Shown here piece after piece: positions 22,483-34,143 of a DNA stretch of 64,000 bases. The notes beneath the pieces are model-generated. The model did not search any database. It had not been told where the DNA came from and was given only the letters and a program-made list of their open reading frames with translations. This DNA comes from Phallus indusiatus (taxonomy: Eukaryota; Basidiomycota; Agaricomycetes; Phallales; Phallaceae). The number at the start of each line of letters is the position of its first letter. Within the stretch, counting starts at the first letter, position 1. Made by a program: the position numbers and the translations under genes. The stretch covers positions 186,001 to 250,000 of the forward strand of contig JAQFWX010000052.1 in NCBI GenBank assembly GCA_027605045.1, read 5' to 3'.

Positions 22483-25400
22483 ATGTTTCGGTTATCTTCG
22501 TTATCTTCGGTAACAGTTCCAGGTCTCTCTTCAGATCCAAAACTATCCTTCAGAACCGCACCGAATGGCTTAACTCGACTTTCGCGAGCTGTACGTTACC
22601 TGCTGCTAGTAATAAATGACAACTAGATTTGATGTTTTTTTAGGTCATTCCACGGGATGATATTAACTACTGGAAGCAATATTGGGAATTATTTGATTCT
22701 GTGGAAGAAGTCAATACCTTAATTACTCCCCAACATAGTATGTCGCCGAAGCTTCACAACTCCTCGAAAGCTTCTAAAACTGAACGCTCGTATAGTTAGG
22801 GCAGCCTTGCCTGAAAACATTCAAACCCTATTTACTGTCCTCGCCAAATATTTTATCCGTCTCATTCGTTCTCCCACATTTCCTGGTCCAGCTTCTATTG
22901 GGTTCTCATTACCATTAAACCCTTGGAATAATCAAAGTACTCCAGACAACGTTCGGTCTGCGCTGAACTGTTCGCGCGTCATTGCTCGTATACTACCGTT
23001 GATATGGGAAGAAGATGTTGATTGTCGGTGGTTATGGGAGGAATCAGACACAGTGGCTGTGTCTTCGCCAACCAGTAATAATGACCCCAGAACCGTCCTC
23101 CAAAATGAAAACCAGCCGCAATTTGTTATTGACGATGAAGATGACGAGCCAGGCACCCAACCATCAACGTCCTCTGCTTCAAGCCAGCCTAAAAACGCTG
23201 AAGTAGAAGCATCTCCGAAAACCAAATCGAAGTCACTCCTGGCCGAATTTTTAGATGCCTTGATAGATAGCTTATTTCACGTAGGCTTTACTCTTCCTTT
23301 AGATGCAACAGAGAGCGCTACCAACCGTACTTCTTATTTCATCTGGTAAGGACATTATGAGTTCTCAATGATGCGCCATGTCCTCATAATCTTTGTCAAG
23401 GACCTCGGGCATTGGTGCATCAAGCGTTCCGTCTCCTGCATCGAACCACTTGGCCAACCGATCTACCCTTCTTCTTACGCTATTGACTGTCCTATCGCAT
23501 CCCTTATACGTCATCCCAAGCTCCTACAGACATCATGCTATTGATCCTGTTCTAACGCACTTATGCTCGTACCCACGCAAAGTCCACTTAGCAATATTGT
23601 GCTCACTAGTCAATACGGCTTTAGCACCTCCACCAAGTCATCTATTGGGACAAGTGACGCGTGAGGAAGATTCGTACGCGCAGCGAGCGGCGCAGGTCGT
23701 ACTGGTTCTTTTATGCGACCCTCAACTGCAATTTGGTTTGGAAGAGGGTGAAGCTACTGTAAAAACAAACGTTTATCAGCGTGCAATTGCGAAGTTGCAT
23801 CGTCAGCAAGATTTCGACTATTTAATCGAAGGTGTCAAAAACGTTTTAGACAACGAGTCTGCTCGTAAAGGGTTGATCGGTGGCGTTACAAAAGCGGTTC
23901 CAGTGGGAAGAAGAGCCAATGGACCAGGTGTTTTGGAAGTATGGCTTTTATTATGGAGAGTCGTTGATCTGAATAAGGTACTAGATGCGAGTTTTTTTTC
24001 CTTCTCGTGCGGCTGCTTATTCTATATTTTTTCTAGAAATTCATAACCCTTCTCTTATCTTCGCCCCATCTTCCAGTCATTACCTCTCATCTATTCGCAA
24101 CTTTGACAATGTACAAAGATTCCCCCACTCATTTCGCCTTGCTACGTACTTTATCTTATCTACTCCAGACGCTCTCTTCTCATCGGGAATTTGCAATCAC
24201 CTTGGCATCTCCTTTACCCAACACCGCAACAACTCGGGGTTCTGATGCGCTAGTCAATGCCATCTACTCTGTTATTGCGGGTACAAAAGGTCAACATCAA
24301 GGACTGTATCAACCATTACTCGTCACGCTGGGTAATGTTGGACCATACATAAAACACCTCAGCGTACAGAGCTCGAACAAAATAATTTCGTTATTCCAAG
24401 CTTTTGCCAGCCCGGGCTTCTTACTTGGGGATGAGGGAAACCCTAGGTATCTGTTTTGGACGTAAGATTGCCTCGTTATTTTGTCATATCTTAGGCTAAA
24501 AAGAATTGGGTTAACTAGGCTGGAATTTTTCAATCATATCATCCATCATCAGTTCACTGGTACGCTCCTCCCGCTACGTCACTAACGTCAAATAACGCAG
24601 AATATAGACAACGCCAATTTGGTTTATGCCATTCTCCGAGCACACGAAAGGTTCAATACCTTGTCTACATTTACTCTAGCAGGTGGACTAGCAGAAATCG
24701 CGCTTGTCAGGGCCAAAAAAGAGGAATATTTGCGTAGAACACAAGCAAATACACCTCCAGGTGCATCACCGTCAATCGGAGACAGAAAATTGTCCGTTGA
24801 ACGACAGAATTCTTCATCGATTGTTGTCAGAAGTAGCGAGGAGACCGATACGAACAGTGCCGAAAAAGACCGTCTAAGGGACCGAGAAGCATTAATCAAC
24901 AACGCTGCAAATATTCCTAGTACTCCCACCCGCAATGATACGCTCAGTTCCGATAAACCGGCCATGCAAAGCGGAGATGATCTGGAGACTCCCGTAACCA
25001 CCACCCCTACTTTTCAATCACCACCTGTTTTGAGCGAAAAGGCACGGGGAAAGCTACCTATGCGTAGTCTATCTGCTTTGTCAATGGATCCTCCTGGTGT
25101 CAGTATGGGCGTAAGTGCCGATAGCGCTATTTTAGGTTATCATTACGACAACAATGCTGGGAATGGAGGTCTCGGGTTGAATACGTTCGTTGCGACGGAA
25201 GAATGGGTTCAATCCTGGACGAGAGGTCTACCAATTGATTCGATTTTAATCGCTATAGCCGAGGTAAGCATACGAACTCGAAAACCTTCTCCATCCTGAA
25301 GCTGATTCCACTTTTTTTCGCAGCTCCTTCCCAAACTCCAATCACATTTACAATCCTCTTCTATAGATACCCGGAACATCAACAACAATAATACCACTAC

Positions 25401-25827
25401 TGCTATGCCTCAGTATACCACAGCGGCTGCCACTTCTTTATTAGCGTCTTCTACTCTTGTTGGCATCCTACCACCAGCTCCCCCAATCGTATCTCGACGA
25501 TTCGTATGGACCGATCGCAGCGAAGTTTGGCGGGCTAGTCTTTTATGGGGCGAGATTTATGTTAGCAGCGGACCCACTCAAGGACCATGGAGCGGGACCC
25601 AGATTCGGTTGTTTGGAATTAAGGTCAGTTAGGGGGTGCAAAATATGATTTGCTTCTCGAATGTTCTGATAAATTATTCTTTTTTTTTTCAGCAAGCACC
25701 TTTGACAAGACGTGATCAAGCTATCGCTAGTGTAACGACTGCGATGGGGAACATGTGGAATGCTGCTACTCGGGGAACTCAGTCCGTTCCGCCTAGTCCA
25801 GCTCGAAGGAGTAGTAATAGAGAGTAG
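22483..25827 (+). CDS. HID1: HID1-family protein (Golgi / secretory trafficking; fission yeast Ftp105 type)
   Basis: Multi-exon gene with verified junctions 22590/22644, a donor after 22726 joined to 22796, and 23345/23401. Family landmarks in order: DPKLSFRTAPNGL, IPRDDINYWKQYWELFDS, LPENIQTLFTVL, HPLYVIPSSYRHH, GVLEVWLLLWRVVDLNK, YLLQTLSSHREFA, LVYAILRAHERFN, EWVQSWTRGLPIDSI, FVWTDRSEVWRASLLWG and the C-terminal APLTRRDQAIASV. A variable Ser/Thr-rich segment interrupts the second half. HID1 acts at the Golgi in animals, and in fission yeast the homologue anchors the deubiquitinase Ubp5 there. The assigned start adds about 15 residues before DPKLSF. A good acceptor at 22534 followed directly by this segment suggests a missed upstream exon, which could supply the myristoylated Gly2 seen in animal HID1. 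Confidence 0.87.
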
Positions 25828-26295
25828 TGACTCAGCTTGTTATTTCGTCTTAATCATATTATTTTATGTTTGCTTCATGCATCTGAGCGCGTAATAATTG
25901 TTGTAATATTATCCCCCCGCTCAAGCCCGTATAAACGTATAAACACATGCTTTCATTTGGTTTTGTAGATACATCGCTTTTCTATTTATTTGACACGGGT
26001 GTAAATTAAGGAGGGAACGATGGAAACTACGATTCAAGGCGTTAAAAAGAAAAGAGTAAGAACATGCGTTTTAAAACAGCATGCAGAAAAGTTTATGTGC
26101 ATGAGAAGGCGTAAAACAACGTGGAGAAAACAGATACTTAGAGTAAAAAAACAATCAATCACCAATCCAAAGGAATAAAACCAAAGGTAGACAAGACAGC
26201 ACATTCAAGTCTGAAAAAAAGAGAGAACGCGCAACTTTTCCTTTTTTTTCCTGAAGCGATGATGTTTGTGATAATGTTGAAAATTCGAATAGGTT
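25828..26295. other. Convergent 3' intergenic region between HID1 and PMA1
   Basis: About 470 bp of AT-rich sequence holding both 3' UTRs. No gene, repeat or structured RNA is visible. Confidence 0.6.
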
Positions 26296-29200
26296 CTATT
26301 GTGGGCGACTTGGATGCCGCGCCAGTGTTTGTCCGGTTTGAGCAGCTTGGATACTACTGAACCGACGTAACTCATCACCTTTGATAGCACGTTAGATTTA
26401 AAAAGTCTCGAAAGACGCTTTGAAAAAAAGGCTACATACCTGACATTTTAACTTGTCCACCAAAGCCTGCAACCTTCTTCGCGGCTCGACGAATGAAACT
26501 GACACGATTAGAATACATTGATTCGTGAACTGAAGCAGCACGACTGGTGGTTCTGGTAAGTGGAATATCGCCTTGAGCATTCTTTTGGATTTCATTAGCT
26601 ATGATTCTCATTCTGCGTTCGCGAAGGTATTTAATAACTGTCGCCTTCATTGCGAACTTAATGAGATCAAGTGGTAAGAACCAGATGATGTTCTGTAGAG
26701 GTAGGGAAAAAAACGTCGTCAGCATCGAGAAAAAGGAACGTGTATTTAGCAAGAGTAAACACATACCCAAACCCAGACGATTCCAATCCAGCCACCGGAA
26801 ACACTATGAATTTTGGTGAATCCCCAGTCCGCGAAAGCAGCAATGATTGACGAAACGAGTTGAGCGATACAGAAAGCTCCCATAAGGGCGTACGAAGGAC
26901 GTTCCGTGAAGAAGAAACCATGAGAACGAGTGACGAAAATGAGAGCTTGTGAGATGATAGCAACTTGCAGGTACACAATGGTGTGAAGTTGAGTATTTTG
27001 GGAGTTCTTTGGCTCAATGAAGCCGACATGGAATTTACGTTCGAAGAAATTGCTTTGCAAGATTATAACAACCAAAACGATACTAAGAAAAAAGAAAATC
27101 CTCAGTGCTGTAAAAAAAAAAAGATAGAGCTCTCGTAGAAGACTTACGTCGACAATGTCAAGTATAGACCATAGGCGACGGCATAAGCGAAAATCTCGGC
27201 CAAATCCCATGCATCCGGAGTGTTCGAAGGCAAGACACGATCGACAGACAAAGTCATGATGGTACCATCGTTCAACAGGGCGATAATCAGAACCATGAAT
27301 GGAGGGAAGTCGAACTTGTATGCAAAGGCCAAAATAGCGAAACAGACGACAATACGAATTGTGACTGCACAGGCGTAGATCGAGTAGTTACGCATACGCT
27401 GGAAGATAATACGGGAACCACGGATAGCATGCACACTGGATGAAAATGATAATTAGTGAATAGATCTTATGGAAAGCGAGAGTAACAATAATAAAAACCC
27501 ACATAGTTGAGAGACCAGGTTCGGTAAGTACGATATCAGCAGCACCACGAGCGGCATCGGTAGCACCCTCGACAGCGATACCGACGTTAGCACGGGAAAG
27601 AGCAGGAGCATCGTTAGCACCATCACCAGTCATAGCACACAAGTGTCCAAGACCTTGGAGACGCTTCACGATTTCGTACTTGTGTTCAGGGAAAACTCCG
27701 GCAAACCCGTCGGCATCCATGATCATCTCGTCGAGGGAGCTGTGTTTACCACCCGGTTGGGGACCGTCCTTCAATACTTTGGCAGGATACATATGGTCAC
27801 CAAGTCCAAGACGACGACCAGTTTCTTTGGCAATGGCAAGCTGGTCACCAGTCACCATCTTAACACGAACACCGAGAGCCATGGCATCATCAATTGTCTG
27901 CTTGGTATCATCACGGGGAGGATCGAAGATAGCCAAAAGACCAATCAACTCGAATCCATTTCCTTCAGCCTCGGGATCATCGCCTTCTAATTCTTCATAA
28001 GCGACAGCAAGAGCACGAAGACCACGGGCCGCATATTCTTCGACATCAGCCTCCAGACGGTTCTCAATTTCTTCGGTCTTGTTTCGGCTGCAAAGGTCGA
28101 TAACGACACCAGTCATACCCTTGGTAACACGTTTGAGTTTTCCGGTAGACTCTTCCCTGTAAGTAATTTCGGTACGCTTGTCAACAGGGTTGAAAGGCTT
28201 GAAGTCGAGAAGTTTGATGCCAGCGCGTGCGCGGGTCGGATCACCGAGAGAACCAACGACGCAAGTATCGATAGCGTCTTGATTCTCCGTTCGGGAAGCA
28301 TAGGCGGCAAGGAGGACGACTTCTTCGGACGTAAACGGACCGTAAACACGGACGATCTCTTTGTCGATGGTGAGTTTGTTCGTGGTCAAGGTACCAGTTT
28401 TATCAGAGCAAAGGATGGTAACACCGGCAAGCTCTTCAATAGCGGTAATACGGGTAACGATAGCCTTGTGCTTAGCGAGTTGCTGCGCTCCGACGGCCAA
28501 AGTAACCGAGAGAACAGTAGGCATGGCAATTGGAATACCACCGATCAAAAGAACCAAGATGTCGTCCAAACCACGACGATAATCGTACTTGAATGCAGGG
28601 TACAAGACCACAATTTCCGCAACAACGAAAATACCGATGGCGACTAAGCAGAAGGAACCAATTTGGGCCAGGATCTTTTGCAAGTGACCAGTAGTATCAT
28701 CGTCTTGGCCTACTAGGGTAGCAGCCCTTCCGAAGAAAGTGTTTGGGCCGGTGGCAATGACAACACCTTCAGCTTCACCCTGCTTGCAAGTCGACCCGCT
28801 AAACGCAAAGCCGTGTGAACTGTACTGTCTTTGATAACAGCATAGAATGAAATTACGTACGAGAAACATTGGTCTCCAACTTTCTTGCTTTGGGGAAGCG
28901 ATTCACCGGTCAAAGCGGCTTGGTCAATAGATACGTTGACGGCTTCAATGAGACGACAATCGGCTGGGACAATGTCACCAATCTTGAAAGCAACCATGTC
29001 TCCTGGAGTGAGATCGGCAGACTCAATTTCAATCCATTTTCCATTGCGGCGGACCTTGGCCTTAGGAGCAAGAGACTCCATGAGGGCTTTGACAGCGTTT
29101 CCGGCATTCCGTTCTTCGTAAAATCCAATAGCCGAGTTAATGAACAACAGAGCGATAATTCCGACGAAATCTTCCCAGTCCGGGGGTCGGTGTTCACCGT

Positions 29201-29818
29201 TGGAGAGTGCGATAGCAACAAGGGCAGCAGCCTCCATGACCCACGAAAGGGGGTTCCACATGAAACTCAAGAACTAGCAAAGGGGGTAAAGGGGTTAGGT
29301 GCTATCGACAGTAGAACCAACGAAACACAGAATCATACCTGCAAAATCGCGTTCTGTTCCTCTGATTCCAGTTTGTTTGGGCCAAAAATTTCCAAACGAC
29401 GTGTAGCCTCCTCGTCCGTCAAACCGTTCTCATCACATTGCAAAAGTTTGAACACATCGTCAATAACGACAGTTTCTAAATCGACCTTTTCCTTGTCATA
29501 TAAATCTTCGGCTTTCAGTTCGATCTAGTGATATTGATAAAGTGAAATCAAATGGAGAAGAAGAAAAATCTACCAGAGACATGTCGACGTGAGCATCTGT
29601 TTCAGAGGACGGGTTAGGTATCAGCGACTGTCGGTACGGGAGGATTGTGGAAATGAAAGCATACGTGTTGCTTCATGTTCGTCGTGGCCAAATTCCTTAT
29701 ATTCTCTTTTCTTCTTTGTTTCGCCTTCACCTTCAGCTTTAGATATTTCAGCTGGCGGGGGTTCTTTCTCACTGTAGGGCGGTGAACCCGCTTCCTTTTG
29801 AGGAGGAAAGTCTGACAT
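26296..29818 (-). CDS. PMA1: Plasma-membrane H+-transporting P-type ATPase, plant-like (type IIIA)
   Basis: Start ATG at 29818 ([11 protein letters not shown]), with about ten exons. Landmarks in order: [33 protein letters not shown] (M1-M2), the actuator motif TGES ([13 protein letters not shown]), [26 protein letters not shown] (M4 with its proline), the phosphorylation site [32 protein letters not shown], the hinge [12 protein letters not shown]5-M10, and a regulatory tail with SRAASVHES and [17 protein letters not shown], ending at the TAG at 26296. The enzyme exports protons to energise nutrient uptake and set cytosolic pH. M1-M4 follow the plant AHA pattern rather than that of yeast Pma1, a type known from several basidiomycetes. 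The tail is Ser/Thr-rich, so phosphorylation control is likely. Confidence 0.95.
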
Positions 29819-31164
29819 GGCCTCTAGAGGAGCCAAAGAAAGGCGAGAGGAAGAGTGCTGATGGAGAGACTAGGGAAGGATAAAGCAACGAGGACGAGCT
29901 AGTGGAAAGGAAGGGCGAGGGAGCGGAAAGAAGTCAGAGTCGGATCGCGGTTTTTATGTGCAAAAACTAAAATTTGTGGGCTCCATGTCACGCGTCACAG
30001 TTTACCAATGTGTAACAACCCAGCAATATGGCGCTATGCGTCATTAAGAGGAAGGCCGGTGAGTGCCGGGTTGCCGAGCCAACAGGGAAAAACCTCGCCG
30101 AGGCTCTCCGAAGCATCCGATCCGAGAACAAGGCCTGATCGAACAAGCAACCAGCTAGTTTTTCATGTCTCGGTCAAGCGGTACAAGTTTTTGCGCAGTT
30201 TGAGACAGTTTTTTTTATTTGACAGACACGGAACCTGAGATCAGATCAACCGATTACTCCATAGTCTAAGAACATGTCCCAAAAGTTCAGTCGAACCATG
30301 AGCGCAAAGATAGCGCACAAATTAAATATAGTTGATGGATGTTTTTACCATAGACCTCAAACGGGTCAAAATCATCAATTTGATAAAGAAGTCGAGTTGA
30401 TTGGCGCTCGTGAAGTAGCTTGAAGATGAGGCCCGCGAGGGTATGGAAAAACAAAGTAGCCCTATCATTTGGTACCGGCGATTATACCCATAATTTGTGT
30501 TGATATTGATTGATATTCAACATAGTTGTTTGTTGCTTGTTCCCAGCACCAAGCATCTGCCATGGAATCTGTCGTCCGTTGCAACACCGGGGTTTTCGAT
30601 TTGACAGACCGCTTGGCCTTAAAGTGAATCATGGCTATGTTTGTTATCATCATCAGCCTATGTCTAGACTCTGAACACTACCCTCGACCGACAATTCCGT
30701 CTTCCCATCACGCTCCCGCGCTGCCAGGGACTGCGGTTCGTGCCCATTGACAACCGAAGCGCACTCTTCACATTGGACATACCCTAACAATTGTTTTGAT
30801 TGTTTGATGAAATGACGTCTTTATTTACATTCTTCGTATTTGTGTACTCGCTGTGTCGGGGCTTTGACTGGTACCGATGATGTTCACGAACACGAACCTT
30901 TGAAATCCGTCAACCGGTCCCATTTCCCGACGTCGGGCGTTGTTGGAACAAGCAGAGATGCCAGTGCAGTGTTTCCTAGTGTTTCTCGTCAATGTTTATT
31001 ACTATGATAAGATCCGTCTGAGAAACAAATCCTTCCGATTCCGAACTCGGGTCCCGATACCGGCTTTAACGCACTCCAAATCCGGCGAAAACCCTAGGCT
31101 TAGTCATTAGAAATCGGCAAAGTCAGAAGCTGCTGACAAATATGGACTGTCAGTGACTCTTGTT
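29819..31164. other. Divergent promoter region between PMA1 and the MGR3-like gene
   Basis: About 1.35 kb. The PMA1 side has a purine-rich stretch (29820-29940) and a symmetric GTCACGCGTCAC-like element near 29988-29999 containing ACGCGT. Short frames at 30008-30238 and 30465-30653 carry no motif. A small upstream ORF precedes the right-hand gene. Length is consistent with a strongly expressed, regulated PMA1 promoter. Confidence 0.5.
31142..31156 (+). promoter_or_regulatory. Four-codon upstream ORF before the MGR3-like gene
   Basis: ATG-GAC-TGT-CAG-TGA ends 8 bases before the main ATG at 31165. If transcribed in the leader it could lower translation or favour reinitiation. Transcription start is unknown. 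Confidence 0.45.
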
Positions 31165-32735
31165 ATGCTCAAGCCCAACACATCAGCAAGTTTGCGCTCT
31201 GCAGCTCTTCCAAAACAGTTTCGCAAGTCGTCGGTCCGATTTCAATTTTATCCTCATTATCAATTTAAGCACGCTTTCTCATCTTCGCCGCGTTCTCCGC
31301 CGAATGGTCTCCCCGTCTCAACAGTCTTTACCTTTCTGGCAATCTTCGGCGTTGTAGTAACAGGTTACGGCATGTGCGTTTTTGCTGTCAACTTCCCATT
31401 CAACATTGCTTTCCCGTAACACTCTTTTTGACCTCTTATAGCTAGATATGACTTTTATTCGTCTTTCTCAGTATGGCCTGAGGCGCTACGAAGTGATCTC
31501 CGTGCCGCAATTAAAGCCCAGAACCAAGGTAATCATAAATTGAGTGTGCAATACTTCCGTAGGTGCGGTACCTTTGCTGCCCATTTGACCTTAATTTACC
31601 TCACGTTGTTAGCGCATGGGAAACATGCCTTCGGATTCCGAAGGAACAACTGGGTCCCGATCCATGGCTGAAAATTTCCGGCATCGCCTGTAAACTTGGA
31701 GAAGTGTTAGAGAGCGCAAACAACCTCGAATTGGCCTACGGAGCCTACCTTGATTGCGCCAATGCGATGCGTGAATTGGCTGGCAAAAATGAATTATCCG
31801 TGCCAGAGCGCCAGCGCACAGTTGCTTTAGGTTTGCACATCGCAAACCTGGCTGGCCAACTAAACAAATCCCACGATGAAGAACAGTGGCTACTGTGGAG
31901 CGTTGAACAACTAATGGCCATTCACGCGATGTCCACGAAGAGTCCATTTTCCGGATCTTCCTCACCTTCGCGTCAATGGCACGCTGACTACACACATGCC
32001 GAAGATTTAGGTCTTCCCACATGGTCAGCTAACGGCGAATTAGAAGCTGCTTTGGAAGCCCTAGGTTCATATTATGCCAAACAGGGTCAATTAGAGTATG
32101 TCTTCTTCACCCCCCCCCCCTTTCATCGAGTTTGCAAATTTCACTCTGCTCGTTCTGCGACTGACTTGGCTTTCGCCTCTCAGATATGCGCTCAGCTTAT
32201 ATCTGCGTGCCATCTCACATATTCTTCCGCCGGAGTCAGCCGAAGCACGAGAGAAAGTTAGTCCTTTGAAACGATGCAGGGGTTAGTCGTTTCATTCATT
32301 GTCTCAGCTGATACGAATAGTGTTTTACTTAATTTCCTTCAGCCGCCCAGTTAATGACAAATATCTCAAATTTATTAATTCAAGACACCCCATCACCTGA
32401 ACGTCTCGAACAGGCCAAGCAATGGACGACCAAAGGCTTGGAACTTGTAGAGAAATCTCGCCAGGCTACTAAAACTGAAATGGAATGCGAACGCGCGCTG
32501 GCAGTTTCGTTTTATAACCTAGGAGCGATCTTAGAGGTAAGCCATTTAAATACTTGTGAACATATGAAAGAATATGAAAGAATATGACATTGCGTTTCAG
32601 ATTCAAAATAAAAACGTCGAGGCAAAAGAACAGTTCAAACGTGCTTTAAGCCAATCGCGTGACATCAACTTCACCGAGGGTATAGATAATGCTGAGGATG
32701 GATTGGCTAGACTCGCGCTGAAGAGACAAACATAA
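31165..32735 (+). CDS. TPR protein of mitochondria, MGR3-like i-AAA protease adaptor
   Basis: Start ATG at 31165. The N-terminus (MLKPNTSASLRSAALPKQF) is basic and Ser/Arg-rich like a mitochondrial presequence and is followed by one membrane segment (STVFTFLAIFGVVVTGYG). Then VWPEALRSDLRAAIKAQNQ, NHKLSVQYFRSAWETCLRI (the intron at 31563-31612 joins exactly), LKISGIACKLGEVLESAN and further helical repeats (AKQWTTKGLELVEKSRQ, SFYNLGAILE, AKEQFKRALSQS). The order presequence, one TM, then TPR-like repeats facing the intermembrane space matches yeast Mgr3, which with Mgr1 delivers substrates to the i-AAA protease Yme1. The assignment rests on architecture and the YFR.A.E / SGI...L.E.LE pattern and is tentative. 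A run of ten C's near 32111-32120 lies in an intron. Confidence 0.62.
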
Positions 32736-32879
32736 TGAAGCTAAAAGTAGTAGAAATAAATAACTGTATTACATATCCAAAGAAAACATAATGCTTTTCG
32801 CAAGTGCACGAAAGTCTCTCCATTCCCCTTTAATGACTCGCGAAAAAAATTAGACATAATAAAAGTACGAGAGAATTTT

Positions 32880-33883
32880 CTAAGACCCGTCGTCCTCAAT
32901 TTCTTCAATTGTGGCTGAACGAGTGGATCGGGACCGGACGGTAGCATTGAGAGTTGGTGGTGGTGAACCTGCTCCATTTTGAATGAATGCAGTTTCTCCT
33001 TTCGCAATAGTTGCGGTTTCGGCAGACTTTTCGGCTTTCGAAGACTTTCCGGACGAATCATCTTCACCCGATTTCTTCGACTTCTTAGTTTTCTTCTTAG
33101 GAAGGTCCCATTCCCATAATGGAATGAACGATTCGACCTAGTGGACACAAAAAAAAAGAGGTGAGAATCAAAAAGTTTCCACACAAAAAAACAAAAATAG
33201 AACGTACGAATCCAACATCCGCAAACAATTTGGGGAAAATCCAAATACCAGGCGACGCCACGATAACAGTAATAATGTAGAATATAAGTCGTAGAATTGC
33301 AATCACGAAGAACAGCCCTAGCAAGCCCAAAGCTCCCATACTGAGATACCACGCCCCGACACGTAACGTAGGCGGCCAAAGTGGAAACATAACGGCCGCC
33401 AGCATAAAAAGAACCATCCCCGCTCCCCCAATATATGTCATTAGTTGAGAACCTTCGTAGAACCATGCGAAATAGCCGTCCGGTTGAAAGGATTGCATGG
33501 GATTCACTTGGAGCTGCTTGGGAGATTTCGAACCTCCAGTTGAGTCGCCTTTTTGAACCAACAAGAAAAATGCGTATGGTATAATCTTATTAAGAAGTGC
33601 CGTCGCGGCAGCTTCGTCTTTTACGGGAGGTACGTTCTTTTGTTTGCCATAGGCAGGACTAAGCAAAGCTTTGATTGCAGATTTCCCTGTAATATAATCA
33701 AATATCAGTAATTCAGACACAAAAAACAAAATAAACTATGTCATAAGAATCCGTACCTTTGAAGTAATCTACACGTTTGCCATTCCACAAACCGACTCTA
33801 GTTTTGAGACCACCTTTACCACTCCGTAGGTAGTCAACCACGTTCCTAAGATCCTGCGGAGCAGACTTTTGTTGTTCAGACAT
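32880..33883 (-). CDS. SEC62: Sec62, post-translational ER translocon subunit
   Basis: Start ATG at 33883 (MSEQQKSAPQDLRNVV). The N-terminal cytosolic domain has LRSGKGGLKTRVGLWNGKRVDYF and later LLNKIIPYAFFLLVQKGD. Then come two membrane helices (MTYIGGAGMVLFMLAAVMF and LGLLGLFFVIAILRLIFYI) with the family WPP turn just after the first. The last exon is a Lys/Ser-rich cytosolic tail containing PLWEWDLPKKKTKKSKK and ending EEIEDDGS. Sec62 works with Sec63 and Sec61 to move completed proteins into the ER. It lies between the TPR gene (tail to tail, about 145 bp) and UGGT (same strand, about 260 bp). Confidence 0.93.
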
Positions 33884-34143
33884 TATTCCTGAAAAACGAG
33901 ATTTTGAATCTAATCGAGACACAGCGCCCCCGCGGCTTGCACGAGGAATATTAGGGACAAAGTTATGAGCTGGCAGAAAAAGTGTAATAATCTCGATTAC
34001 GTAAACACGCGCTGGCGCACTGAGACCACTCCAGCACCACTCGCCGATTCAACGAACAGCGGATATACCCCGTCAGCAAAGAAGGTAGAAATGATATATA
34101 AATAAATAAATTGTGCACATTTATGTGTTGCTAGATTTTTAAA

